From Coriaria nepalensis (lineage: Eukaryota > Streptophyta > Magnoliopsida > Cucurbitales > Coriariaceae): 64,000 nt of DNA. Shown one piece after another: positions 11,295 through 21,859 of the stretch (positions are counted from its first letter, which is position 1; every line of letters begins with the position of its first letter). The position numbers and the translations under genes are program-made. The notes under the pieces are model-generated. The model ran no database searches. It saw only the letters and a program-made list of their open reading frames with translations, and was not told where the DNA came from. The stretch lies in NCBI GenBank assembly GCA_027186245.1, contig CP114495.1, positions 8,982,501 through 9,046,500 of the forward strand, read 5' to 3'.

Positions 11295-12732
11295 ATGAAA
11301 ATCATGGTGATTGGCGATTTTGGTTCAGGCAAGTCGACCACCATTTCGTACTTGATCAACAAGCTTCCAGCCATTAACAAGATGCCGGCAGCCAGGATGA
11401 GTGAATTAATACAACTTGACACTCGTGAGAGACTGAAGAACAAAAGTTCCGCCACATTCCACTTCATCGAAATTGATGCTCCTGGATCCCTACAAGAGCA
11501 TCTCATTATCGAGAACTTGGGAGACATAGTCGACTGTTTCGTTCTCATCGTCGACTCCACTTCCGGAGAATTTGAAATAGGTATGATGGCAGGAGGTAAC
11601 ACCCGTGAACTCGCCATGCTAGCACACAATCACGGTTCGCCACCGTTGATTTGCTGTGTCAACAAGATGGATGCAACCACCCCTAAGTATTCCAAGGAGA
11701 GATATGATCACATTAAGCAGGTCATATCTTCGTTTCTGACAAATGAGGTTGGCTATAAACCTGATGAGATATGGTTTATTCCCATCTCGGGCAGAGAAGG
11801 AGACAACTTGACTGAGAGATCTACCAACTTGAACTGGCACGAAGGTCCTACCTTGGCTAAAGCCCTCAAAGAGATCATGCTCAATGATGACAATCCTCTC
11901 AATGCTGGCTTCAGGAGGTACGTACTGTTTCTATGATGAGACAGATGTGCCCTCATCAGTACATCTCTCTCTAATATATTGAGTTTTTGGGTAGAAATAA
12001 AAATATCTATGTCTTTAATGTATGTATAACATGTTTATATTATGATCTCTCAAATATGTTGATTTTTTGGGTAGAAATAGAAATATCTATATATCTTTAA
12101 TGTATGTATAACATGTTTACAGTATGTATAATGAGTTTATCGTACACTTGCACTAGTTGCAACTTGCAAGTTAACAGCTTGAGACTGGCTTAGAGGAATA
12201 AGTAGAGTGGAGTGGAGTGGATTGGAAACCCTTGAGAGACTGGTTGTTAAAATTCAATGTGGTTCCGTAATTGCAGTGTTTTCCAAAAATATAGGGTGGG
12301 CAGATTCCAACTTTGTGACAGGCTTCTTATGTATAAATGTAGCAATTAATACCAACTGGCTTCCAAACAGATATCTCTCTCTTTAATAGTAAATTGCTTC
12401 ACAATTAATAAACTTATTTGTAGATCTGAGTCGACATGACCTATGATGATATATATCATTGTTGCAGGCAGGAAAACAGTACGAATTCTTTCAAAGGAAA
12501 AGCATTCAAATTTGATAAAGACGCCTCACTCCCTGATGTTGCTTATGGTCGTGATACATTTTATGGCATAGGTGGGATGAATGGACACACGCGTATTGAG
12601 ATACACAGCTCGCGAATTGAGATGCACTTTAATATGGGGCAGTTCTCTTCTCCGGATCCAGGTAGGACTTCATGGCTCTCCTCGTTTCTGAAGAAGCTGA
12701 AAGAAGCTCTTATGAAAGTTTTCAGACAATGA
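11295..12732 (+). CDS. Shortened eEF1A-like GTPase (G domain only)
   Basis: Two exons, 11295-11917 and 12468-12732, join in phase 2 across a GT-AG intron to give 295 residues. Residues 1-207 match the eEF1A G domain: P-loop GDFGSGKST at 7-15, DAPG at 61-64, NKMD at 123-126, and the SG of the G5 region at 165-166, with long identical runs such as NKMDATTPKYSKERYD. Compared with eEF1A, about 25 residues are missing between the P-loop and DAPG, including the switch I GIT motif, and the histidine after DAPG is serine (S65). Beta-barrel domains II and III are absent. They are replaced by an unrelated 87-residue tail ending in an amphipathic basic helix (SSFLKKLKEALMKVFRQ). The protein is unlikely to deliver aminoacyl-tRNA. 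It probably binds GTP weakly or acts as a degenerate GTPase. A pseudogene is possible, but both exons are open and phases match. Confidence 0.75.
11978..12140. repeat. 80-bp tandem duplication inside the eEF1A-like intron
   Basis: The block ttttttgggtagaaata...ctttaatgtatgtataacatg occurs twice, with the gtagaaata landmark at 11991 and 12071, a period of 80 bases. A partial third piece (gtatgtataatgag) follows. Confidence 0.8.
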
Positions 12733-13960
12733 CTACGACCGACATTGAAAACCCTTGATCACATTGCTACATCTCCATGCCTGCTTTTATTTCTGTGTGA
12801 TGAGATATTTGTTGTGATATGTTTTTTTTTTCCTTCCGATGGACAGTGATGATTGTTCTTTCTCTTTTTTCTAACACTATTTTTCGATTTAGAACCTTTT
12901 ACCTTTGTCTCTTTTTTGATCTTAAACTTTTCATGTTTTCTACTTATCGTCAGTATCTAGTAACGTGTTAGACTGTTAGTCGATCCACTTGTCTTCTTCA
13001 CTCATATAGATTTTGTCTCTTTTTGCTATGCAGCGGAAATTTTACTATCAGCTTCAGACTACTAAGTCTGCATATTTCTTATCTTTTATATCTATATCTA
13101 TATCTATAGATATGTGTTTTTAAAACTTCTAAAGTATAGAATTGAAAATAACATATGAATATTTATTTATCAATTATCATGTTAGTACTAGTAAATTCAT
13201 CCGAAACTCATTCTTCAACCCCAAGAACACCAGCCGGCAAGTTAGGAACTCAGCCCCAATACTTGAAAACAACTATTTCTAGTAGAAGTTTTTTTAAAAA
13301 TTTCTACAATTTATTTATGTTGATTGTTATTTATTAAACTTTTCTTCAATTAAAATATGCAATTATACCAGCAAACTGCAGCTATTGCTTTCAGGTTAAT
13401 AATTTTATAGTCTTTTTAGGTTATGTAATTTTTTTTTTTTAGATATGTACGTAGCTTTGATCTGCATGCATGCATGCATGCGTTTATTTTAATTACGTGG
13501 GTACAAAGGAAAGCTCGTTTTCTGTTTGATGGGATGTTTTTTTTTGTTTTTTTGTTTTTTTGTTTTTTGTTTTTGTTTTTGTTTTAAACCTTCTTTGGGA
13601 TTGGGATTGGGATTTGATCCCAGGCAAGTCAAGAAACCCAAGTTGTTGACTCGTAGGCGGGAGGGAGGCCCATGAAATGTTGACCTTGGTCTACATTATC
13701 TTTCCCTCGTGGCCCATATCTATTGAACTTTGTTTGCCCCCCGCATCTTGAACAGTAAACTATTGGGCTTTAGAATATATGCCTAACATCATTTCTAAAT
13801 TCTACATCCAACACTTTTTCTATTGCTCAAGTTTGACAGAAACAAGAAAGTCTCCACTAAACAAAGTTTGACGCATTTCGGCCCGTTTTTCGCTCTCGCA
13901 ATGAAAAAAATTCTTGATCGAATAAGCCGCTTTTCAAAAAGAGGAGACTGAGAATAGGGA
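12733..13960. other. Intergenic region with T-rich low-complexity tracts
   Basis: No supported gene. A (T6-7 G)n tract runs from about 13535 to 13585, and a tetranucleotide tgca run lies near 13464-13480. A short open frame at 13155-13337 has no recognisable feature. Confidence 0.6.
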
Positions 13961-13962
13961 GG

Positions 13963-14130
13963 TTCAAGTAATAGAAATGCTCCTGAAAATAGCAATGATG
14001 GAGCAAACGACTCATCTTCAGATGATGAGCCAAGATAAGAACCCGCAAGCAATGGAAATGATCCTGATGTAATGATGGAGCAGAAGTCTCATTTTCAGAT
14101 AATGAGTCAAGATAAGGACCTGCAAGTAAT
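13963..14130. repeat. 82-bp tandem repeat, two copies
   Basis: Blocks starting caagtaatag at 13965 and caagcaatgg at 14047 align over about 82 bases (shared tgatggagca and atgagtcaagataag/atgagccaagataag). Confidence 0.75.
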
Positions 14131-14159
14131 AACTCATCTATGTGAGGTGACGAAGAATC

Positions 14160-14690
14160 CCCTCAAATCATCATAAGTAGTAGACGGTGACAACTCAAAG
14201 AACATCTTCTGTAGGTGGTGGGATATAGCACCAAAGAACCCCTCAAATCATCACGATTCTGATCTTCACCCATAATCTTCTCCTGAAGAGAAGAATCAAA
14301 ATATGCGGAATAAACAAAATATAGCCTCCATGGATCTCCTCCTCTCAGGAGGGGGAAGAGAAAGAAAAGACTGTCCCTAAGATCAGATACCAACTTAAAA
14401 ATGGAGAAAACTAATTTTAATTATATATCTCTCATTCGATTACAAACATCAAAAGGGTATTTATACCAAGTTTACAGCAACTCACATAAATGTAGGTGGC
14501 TAGCTTCCTTCTTCACATGGGATGGAGCAAGCATGCTTAACATTAATTCTTCATAATTCTTCAGCATGCTTGCCATTAATCCATCAGCACGCTTGATGCA
14601 ATATTTCAACAATAGAGTGTGCTATATGGACAAAACCATCTTGGAAAGGTATAAAAGGTCAACATTTACATTACTTCAAAGAATTACAAT
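14160..14690 (-). mobile_element. Ty1-copia-like remnant (primer-binding region and LTR end)
   Basis: Read on the minus strand, 14392-14381 is TGGTATCTGATC, close to the TGGTATCAGAGC primer-binding site that copia elements pair with initiator-Met tRNA. Sequence upstream of it on the minus strand (about 14396-14690) would be the 3' part of an LTR. Downstream, an open frame at 14393-14163 could be the start of gag but has no diagnostic motif. No second LTR, integrase or reverse transcriptase was found, so only a fragment is supported. Confidence 0.4.
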
Positions 14691-14850
14691 AAAATAAAAA
14701 GGAAAAAAAAAAAAATTAAAGATGAAACATAAAATTGTAGAATCCTTAAGAAGCCTGAAGATTACTCAGCACAACATTTCACTCAAAACACCTGTGCATT
14801 CTCTTACGTCAATAGAGAGCTGATATGTCTTAATGACTTTCATGGTTACA

Positions 14851-15075
14851 AAGCAAAAAATCTTCTTCTTCGTTCAGCTTCATTTTAAGAATATATCTTA
14901 GATCTCATCCCAATAATTTAGCATAAGCAATCTCGCCAATGCCGAATAAATTCACCGACTTCATGATGTAGCAAAATATTCTTCTATGTTCAGCTTCATA
15001 TAAGCTTACATCTTCTAATCTGCACTTGACATAAAATCTGAACCCCAATAATTTAGCATAAGCAGCCTTGATAAT
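14851..15075. repeat. Degenerate ~135-bp tandem repeat
   Basis: The block ccaataatttagcataagca occurs at about 14909 and 15045, each preceded by a related cttc...gttcagcttcat block. These are two diverged copies downstream of the zinc-finger gene. Confidence 0.65.
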
Positions 15076-15223
15076 GTTTAACAATTGTTCAGTCAAACAT
15101 TATCAAAGCAGTTTGTTGAGCTAGCAGTTAGACTATGGTTTTCCTCTCTAAGAAAGAACATTTATCCCAAATATACACAAGGCTTCAAAAAATTTTAGGA
15201 CAGATTCAGAAAATCTATTGCAT

Positions 15224-15289
15224 GCTATTCTAAATTTTGAGCATCTAAATCTGAGAGCTATTCTAAATTTTGAGCATCTAAATCTGAGA
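15224..15289. repeat. Perfect 33-bp tandem duplication
   Basis: The unit beginning gctattctaaattttgagc is present twice back to back, at 15224-15256 and 15257-15289. Confidence 0.9.
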
Positions 15290-15591
15290 AGAATTTACTA
15301 GCGAACCTGAATGAAAATGTAGTCGTCTGCTTCACCTGATTGTTTATCTGGCAGTTACAGCAAATAAAGGCGGTTCTGGGTGGGACCATTCAATTTACCT
15401 GAAACCGGAAAATCTGGTAAATACTTTGACCAAAAAGTTGAGTTTAACAAACCTAGGGTAAAAGATAGCATATATGGAAAATGGGGAAGAAACGGTAACT
15501 ATAAAAGTGCTAAAGTAAAACCATCCATCTCTGTCCTTATCCTATAATGTTCTTACCAAATACTGAGTTTGGAAAAGAACAGAAAACTAAT

Positions 15592-15740
15592 AAGCCTCAT
15601 CTGTATCAGTTTACTCACCAACAAAGAAAAAGACAAAAGAAGTTGAACTACAGCCACTTCTCTATGAGCAACTATAAAAGAGAAGCCTCATCTGTATCAT
15701 TTACTCAGTAACAAAGAAAAAGACAAAATAAGTTGAACTT
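15592..15740. repeat. ~91-bp tandem duplication
   Basis: The block aagcctcatctgtatca...aacaaagaaaaagacaaaa begins at 15592 and again at 15683, with few differences. It lies downstream of the VAL-type zinc-finger gene. Confidence 0.85.
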
Positions 15741-16611
15741 AAAGCTGCATTAACAGCTCTCTACAAGCAAGTATAAGAGATATATAACACAAGAGCCTAG
15801 ACTAATATGCCATATGTAATTAGAACAGAAAAAAGTGGATAGAATGTAGGACTTCAAAGGAAACTAGGTCTCGGTGGTCTAAATGATGTTTCAAAGAGAC
15901 AGATAATTTCTACAGTTTATGCCATATCAATATTGAAAAAGATCGAGTCAGAGGACTTTGCATGATAGAATTTGATTAACTAAAACTATAATATTCTCCA
16001 TTTTAGCCGGTCCTCTGATAGGCACCTCTCCATTAGGGCAGCTAGATATTTAAATGTCTCGATTTGAAGGCCTATTATTAGATTTAGGTACACATCTTAT
16101 CCCAAAAGCATAAATCTATTGATAACTGAATTCATCCGAGAAATTTAAGCATGCAGGAAAATTAGAATTCGTCGGAAGATTAAATATGCAAGCATAAATC
16201 TATAGATACCTATATGCTGGTTTTTTAAAGATTAGTAAGGTTGCAGTATCATTTACTTGAGTATAGTATACTGGTTCAATTACTTAGTTAAATAAAAAAG
16301 GAAACTGAACAATCCATTGAACAACCAACGGTTCAGATAATCACAGTTCTGCAGTTAAACAGCTTTTATGTTGGTTCTTAACTGAATATATAATTTGCAT
16401 TAAGACCTTCAAACTATACCCGAGAATAACAACCTCAACTTTGCTTCTGATGAAAGTAATCTTCCAATGGGGCATGTCTGGCATATGGAAGAGAGGAAGG
16501 ATTTAACAGTTATAATCTGAATAATACTATAAAGATTAAAAGAAACGGTATTTGCATAAACGATAATTAAAGAGAGGCAGATTACAATACCACTTTTCCA
16601 ATTTTAATTCT
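15741..16611. other. 3' flank of the zinc-finger gene; no further exon recognised
   Basis: I looked on the minus strand here for a continuation of the VAL-type gene (CW or B3 exons) and found none. An open minus-strand stretch near 16400-16500 has no family resemblance. Confidence 0.5.
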
Positions 16612-19565
16612 CTAGAAGTTTTTGGCTGCTGGTCCTGTTAAACCAGATAAGAAAAATGAATAAATAAGGTAATATGGCTTGCTAGCGGCTTATGAACGTG
16701 TATTGTTTATGAACGCATAGACTTTCTCCCCCCCCCCCCCCCCCCAAAAAAAAAGGCTCAACTTCTTTTAGAGTAAAAAATAGTGACATGACCAAGAATC
16801 GCATTGCATATTATTTGCTAAAAAATTTAACATGCTTTTAGCAGGATAAATGCTCAATAATAGCAGATCCATACAGTAACTGAAAATTTCCATTTTAGAG
16901 TAGATAAATGATTATTACCAGTCATCCCGGCTTTTGTATCAGCTCCAGAGGGGCCCACCACATCTGTCCCCGGACCGGGAGCAGAACTCCCACCGGAAAA
17001 TGAACCTTGCTTGGCTACCTGAAATACAAAGTTATTCACTTAAACTAGCTCAGCAGTAACAATTTTGCAGATAATGACTAAATTATAGAGGTTATTGTTA
17101 GACACAATCTTCCTAGTAAAACATAATGCCTTTTACGACTGCTAAAAAGAGAGAGAGAGAGGAGGGAAAAAAAAAAGGTAATCCCTTTCTACTGAATTGT
17201 ATCGGCTTTGTTCATAAATATTCTTCAATGAAACTTCTTTGAATAATGACGTATATATTTTGGCTTCTAAAGATTTAGAATTTGAAGAATAAAATCAAAT
17301 TCAATTAGTATAACATAGTTGTCTCTTACAATCGTTTCCTTCTTCTTGAAGCAATTTTTGCAACTTACTCCACCAGCATCCAATTCAGTAAAAGTATGTG
17401 CAGCCATTATGCACCCACAATGAACCATCTGAGCAATAAAACTAATCATTATTAATTTCGAGGAAAAAATAACTAGAGTATAGAGAATGTTAAGAATCCC
17501 ATGAATACAAAGTTTCCAGCTCACCGTTCCACACATAGCACATTCTCTCCATCCATCAACATCGACGTGAAAGATTTGACAAAATGTACCATTCTCATAA
17601 GCAGAACTAAAATCACAAATACAAGTAGATAAATTAAAGAACTCCATTTTCTAGCTTAAAGGCCTTTTTCAAAGATTTAGCCATCACAAACTCAATTAAG
17701 AGAATATTGATTTTGAGGAAAGTCCTACTTCATTTAAGGTCTATCAGGAGCCTGAAAACGAGACAGAAAATAAGGAGGAAAGATTAAGGAAAACAAATAA
17801 GTACCATTAATGAAATTTTTCCAAAAATGACAACAACTCAAATAACATCCGAAACGTAAAACTTACTTCAACTATGATTACATAGACAAACGAGTAAGAT
17901 GTTAATGAGAATGCAGTCCACCCAAATCTCTATATACTTTCTTAACTTTTCATGCGTTACAAAATATTGATAGGCAGAGAAATCTTCCGCAATATTGATA
18001 AACATTACTACTTTTGTTAGTACCTCTGTGAAGCATAATCTTATTTTTATGTACAATATTGTCGTTATCTGGTTACTAGTGAATGTCGGAACTCATTTGA
18101 TATTGAAAATCCCCTGTTTCCAACAAACTTGCTATATTGGTTAGAGCTAAAATTAAATATGTTTTTTTTCCTTTTCGTTGAGTTCATTCTCATGTTTGTT
18201 ATCTATTTAAAAGCCACCCCATCCAAATTGCAAGAGTCCCATTTAAGGGCTACAGCATACTGTGACTTAGATATGGAATAAACACCAGATACTTCTAATC
18301 GAGCTTGGTTTTTGCTTAAGCCTCCTCAATCAGCATAAAAGTTAATTCCAAATGCAAGTTAAGTTTCTCGTCAAGTTAGCCAAGTTATTTCCAAATGTTA
18401 ATCCAAAATTGTATCTAGGTAATCAAGAAAATACAAGAGAGCTGTTCCTTCCTCTCTAGCTTCTTGGGAGGTTTTCTTTTCTTTTTCATGCCTTAAATTG
18501 GTTCAAGAAGTACAAATTCAGTTAATTTACATATTCACAAAGAAGAAACATGACATGACCCCATATTTCCAAACTTTTGAATGTTTTATCAAACTCGCTT
18601 TGATTACGTATCTTTTGCGTGCAAAAAAAAGAAATCGAATAATTTTAAAATACCGTTACCGTAGTTGTTATCAACATCCATGTTTACAAATTCAGATACT
18701 TAGTAGCATTTTGTTTAATAAGAATCAAATAGCATTAATGTAATTCTACATCTCTGACATGTTTTATAAGCATTGGGATCACAAAAAAAGTGTTAATAAC
18801 CATGAATTGATTGTTAGAAAATATATGAACAGCTGCAAAAACTTGACATGTTTTTAATTAGCAATCAGGTTACTTATTATATGACACAAGCACCGGTATC
18901 TAATCATAGACACCGAATCGCCGCAATCGAAATGCACTGCGATATCTCACATTGCCCCCTCTGATTTTTCAAAATTAATCATACAATTGCCCAGAAAAAC
19001 ACTCATTATTACAAAATAAAACCCAAATTTTCACATGCAATGAAACCAATTGAACCCCCCCCCCCCCCCCCAAAAAAAAGAACCACAAAAAAGGAGCCAT
19101 CTCACTATCACGACATATCAAAACATACAAAAAATCCAAACACATGTTCACCATCAAGCCAAAACTAGCAGTATCAAAATTAGTAACAAAATACCAATAA
19201 TTCAGAGAAATCAAGCATTTAAATGAAACATTCAGCTTCATTAAAACATCAGAACGATATCAACACAATAAAGATTACTAAGAAAAAAAGTGCATACACT
19301 AAGAGTATGTGGAGAGAGCAACCATTAATGATCAATCCATATCCCCAGCTTGAACAAATTAAGCTCAGAAAACACTACAACCGACATTAAGAGCTATCAG
19401 ATTCAAGATTTTAACGGAGCGGGAAAAAAAAATATGAAGAAATCACCAGCAGTCATCACAGAGCTGAGCGAAACCACCGAATCGGAGTGGCCATCCTTTC
19501 CCCAATGTAGGAGTCACTTCCTGGCAGTAAAAGCAGGTTTTGACGGTTTTGAAGGTCACAGACAT
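16612..19565 (-). CDS. VAL-type (PHD-like) zinc-finger protein without a B3 domain
   Basis: Five minus-strand exons fit: 19565-19447, 17606-17525, 17428-17330, 17018-16919 and 16634-16612, giving 140 residues. Residues 11-75 carry a cysteine-rich module matching the N-terminus of plant VAL/HSI2 B3 repressors: CFYC at 11-14, KGWPLR at 23-28, LCDDCCSAYE at 35-44, then FHVDVDGWRECAMCG and HCGCI, with a last CKNC. The first two junctions restore conserved cysteines. In VAL proteins this region precedes the DNA-binding B3 domain and serves in Polycomb-linked repression of seed genes. Here the fifth exon stops after GPAAKNF and no B3, CW or EAR exon was seen downstream. It may be a short protein competing with full VAL proteins, or the 5' remnant of a broken gene. 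The last junction is the weakest. Confidence 0.6.
16728..16754. repeat. Poly-C (18) / poly-A (9) tract in intron 4
   Basis: Eighteen C then nine A lie in the last intron of the zinc-finger gene. A near-identical C17/A8 tract lies in intron 1 at 19055-19079. Confidence 0.9.
19055..19079. repeat. Poly-C (17) / poly-A (8) tract in intron 1
   Basis: Seventeen C then eight A lie in the first intron of the zinc-finger gene. It has the same C-then-A arrangement as the tract at 16728. Confidence 0.9.
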
Positions 19566-20361
19566 TTTTCCTGAAGCAAGATCAGAAATGGAGGCAGAGA
19601 GGGAGAGAGAAGCAGAGTGGAGCAGTAGGAAACAGTTTCAGAGCTTCGTCACTCACAAGTTTGACAGCGAAGAAGGAGGTGAAATGAGAACGGAAGCGAC
19701 AAGTTCTAAGTTGGAGTTTTCGACCGTTGGATCTGATTACCTATGATAAGTGACGGTGGTGATGTGGACGCTTACACATTATTAACTGAAACGCGCCGCT
19801 TTATTCAAGTGTGTCAGAAAGGTTTTTCTCCTTCGCGCGAACTTGGCTTCGACCGTTACACACTATACATGTATTAATGATAGAATTGATGTTATATAAT
19901 ATGCTTTTCAACTAAGAATTTTTAATGTATCTCATTCTTTAGTTCTCAAATTTCGTTTACTGCATTTTGACATTTAAATGGAAAAAACGATATATAAATG
20001 CCATGGCCAAACATACCCAGTTCATACCTTTTTCTCTAACTTCCAGTTTACTGCATGTATAATTACTGTTATTTTCATTAATCTCAGAACAACCCGTTCT
20101 TCCTCTTCTTCTTCTTCTTCTTCTTTCCTCTAATTATGCAAGTTAAATTTAGATTTATCATTAAAATTTTCCGACCATTATTTCTTCCTCCTTACATTAC
20201 TGTTTGTATAATTATGATAAAATCATCATGAACATTGTTAAATATATGAAATTTTCCATCGAAAATACTGATGCACAGACTGCAAATAATATCTTTCTAC
20301 AAAAATGAAGTTCTGGACTAATAGATATACTTTGAACCGAAAAAATCTAGTTTTATTTGAT
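19566..20361. other. 5' flank of the zinc-finger gene and 3' flank of the small basic protein gene
   Basis: The first ~180 bases are purine-rich on the plus strand (gagagagg runs), as expected of a CT-rich minus-strand 5' leader. A TTC microsatellite lies at about 20102-20126. No other gene was seen. Confidence 0.6.
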
Positions 20362-21601
20362 TTAATCATACAGAGTTTTTGCGGATTGTGTTCTCAAAGT
20401 CTTACTCTGATTCTTCGAAATCTTTTCCACACACATCTCGGTTTTCGATATAGCTTTCGCAAAGGCTTTCATCTTCCTTACATTCTTTGATCTCTTCATT
20501 GGCCTTCCCTTCTTCAGCTTCCTGTTTCGGGAGAAACACCAGATCAATAAAGATGTCATACAAAAATAAGAAACAGAACACTGAGTATCAACGTTGATAA
20601 AGAAAAGATAGTAATTTTTAATTTTTAACAACAGAACATCTAACCCTGAGAAAAAGTAAATAGCAACACCTTGTAGTAGCTCATAACTAAAGGTTCATTG
20701 TTCATTCAATTTTGATTTTCAATGTGATAATGGGATAATAGCAAGTCATTTTACTTGGGGTTCCAGTGTGGGATTCCAGAAAATACGACACAAAATCAAT
20801 AACCAAAGAAAGCTGATAGTTGGGTAAAAAGCAAGTTCAACAATAGAAGGATAGGAATCCTCTAATAGAAGGGTAGGAGGCATTCTTGGGTAGAGATAAC
20901 ATAATCTACCATGGATTGGGGCGATCATAACCACATACAATGCCAATACGAATAACCTTTCATTAAATTAATGTCTAGTTGTGACCTTTTTACTGAGTAA
21001 TGAAACCACACCCATCGGAATTTCAGATATGGTGATTCACTTTATATAAGTCGGAGCATTCTTTCATAAGACAGGACAGCTTTTTTCCCTTTTACATATA
21101 TCAGAAACAACAGCACAATATCAAAACTTCAAAAGTCCATTAGATAGACATGAAAACTGCACAATAGGCACTCACATATGACAAGAATTCGATGATAGAG
21201 CCGGCGCATCAATTACCAACCACCAAAAAACACCCCTTTAAGTCTAATACATAGAGAGAACTAAGTATAATTTAGACAAAGAAACAGATTGGGGTTTCAA
21301 AATGCTTACATATTGAGACCTCCAGAAGTTGGATTTTTGGCTCCAGATTCAGAGGTATCCATTGCTACATAGTTCAATACGCACGTTTCAACAACAGGAT
21401 GAAAAACATGATATCACAAATTCAAAAGAAAAAAAAATCGAATATAGCTGCCTACCAATTCGTTTTATAGGCAATCAAATTCGAACATAAAATCTTCTAC
21501 ATGAAAGAAAGAGTACCTTGAGGAAGATCCCTAACAGAGCCTTCATTGATGTCCCCTGAAGTGACGTCGTTTCTCTTCTTCTTGCTCCTATTCTTGGCCA
21601 T
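20362..21601 (-). CDS. Small basic plant protein of unknown function
   Basis: Three minus-strand exons, 21601-21517, 21364-21310 and 20521-20362, give 99 residues with matching phases (1, then 2). It begins MAKNRSKKKRND, a lysine/arginine cluster resembling a nuclear localisation signal. Then comes a polar linker (MDTSESGAKNPTSGG), a second basic block (KLKKGRPMKRSKNVRKMK) and an alanine/lysine helix ending TLRTQSAKTLYD. I recall plant-wide proteins with this KLKKGRPMKR core and TQSAK ending, but no assigned function. A telo-box and paired GGGCCC elements upstream resemble promoters of ribosome and growth genes, suggesting a nuclear or nucleolar role (inference). The plus-strand frame at 21546-21854 is antisense to exon 1. 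Confidence 0.75.
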
Positions 21602-21637
21602 GGCTGAGAGCAGAACTGCTGTTGAAGCTGAAGGCGA

Positions 21638-21646
21638 AAACCCTAG
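21638..21646. promoter_or_regulatory. Telo-box (AAACCCTAG)
   Basis: AAACCCTA on the plus strand, 37 bases upstream of the minus-strand start codon at 21601. Telo-boxes typically occur near the start of plant ribosomal and translation-related genes. Confidence 0.5.
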
Positions 21647-21770
21647 CACAGAGGAGCGGCCACCGTCTGTCAGTGGACGAGGCGAGATTTTAGAAGGAAC
21701 CTACTCCATGGCTTTCATGTCATTTTCTCTTCGTTTTAACCGAATTTCGAAGTTCGTACCATATTATGCC

Positions 21771-21800
21771 GGGCCCAACAGACTGCAGCCTGTCGGGCCC
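21771..21800. promoter_or_regulatory. 30-bp imperfect palindrome framed by GGGCCC
   Basis: GGGCCC at both ends, ACAG/CTGT inside them and CTGCAG at the centre form a dyad matching at 26 of 30 positions. It lies about 170 bases upstream of the small basic protein start codon. It could bind a dimeric factor such as a TCP protein, or form a cruciform. Confidence 0.5.
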
Positions 21801-21859
21801 ATGATCACGCATATAGGTTGGGTGTTTGTTGGGTTTAATTGGGAAACCCAGTAACACAC

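Noticed and set aside
16590..16634. In-frame reading DQQPKTSRELKLEKW as a continuing VAL exon
   Set aside because: This frame does not fit the phase-1 end of the preceding exon; the matching frame ends in TAG.
21546..21854. 102-residue plus-strand frame starting MMSPEV
   Set aside because: Antisense to exon 1 of the small basic protein gene, which has conserved phase and sequence; the plus frame extends into its promoter palindrome.
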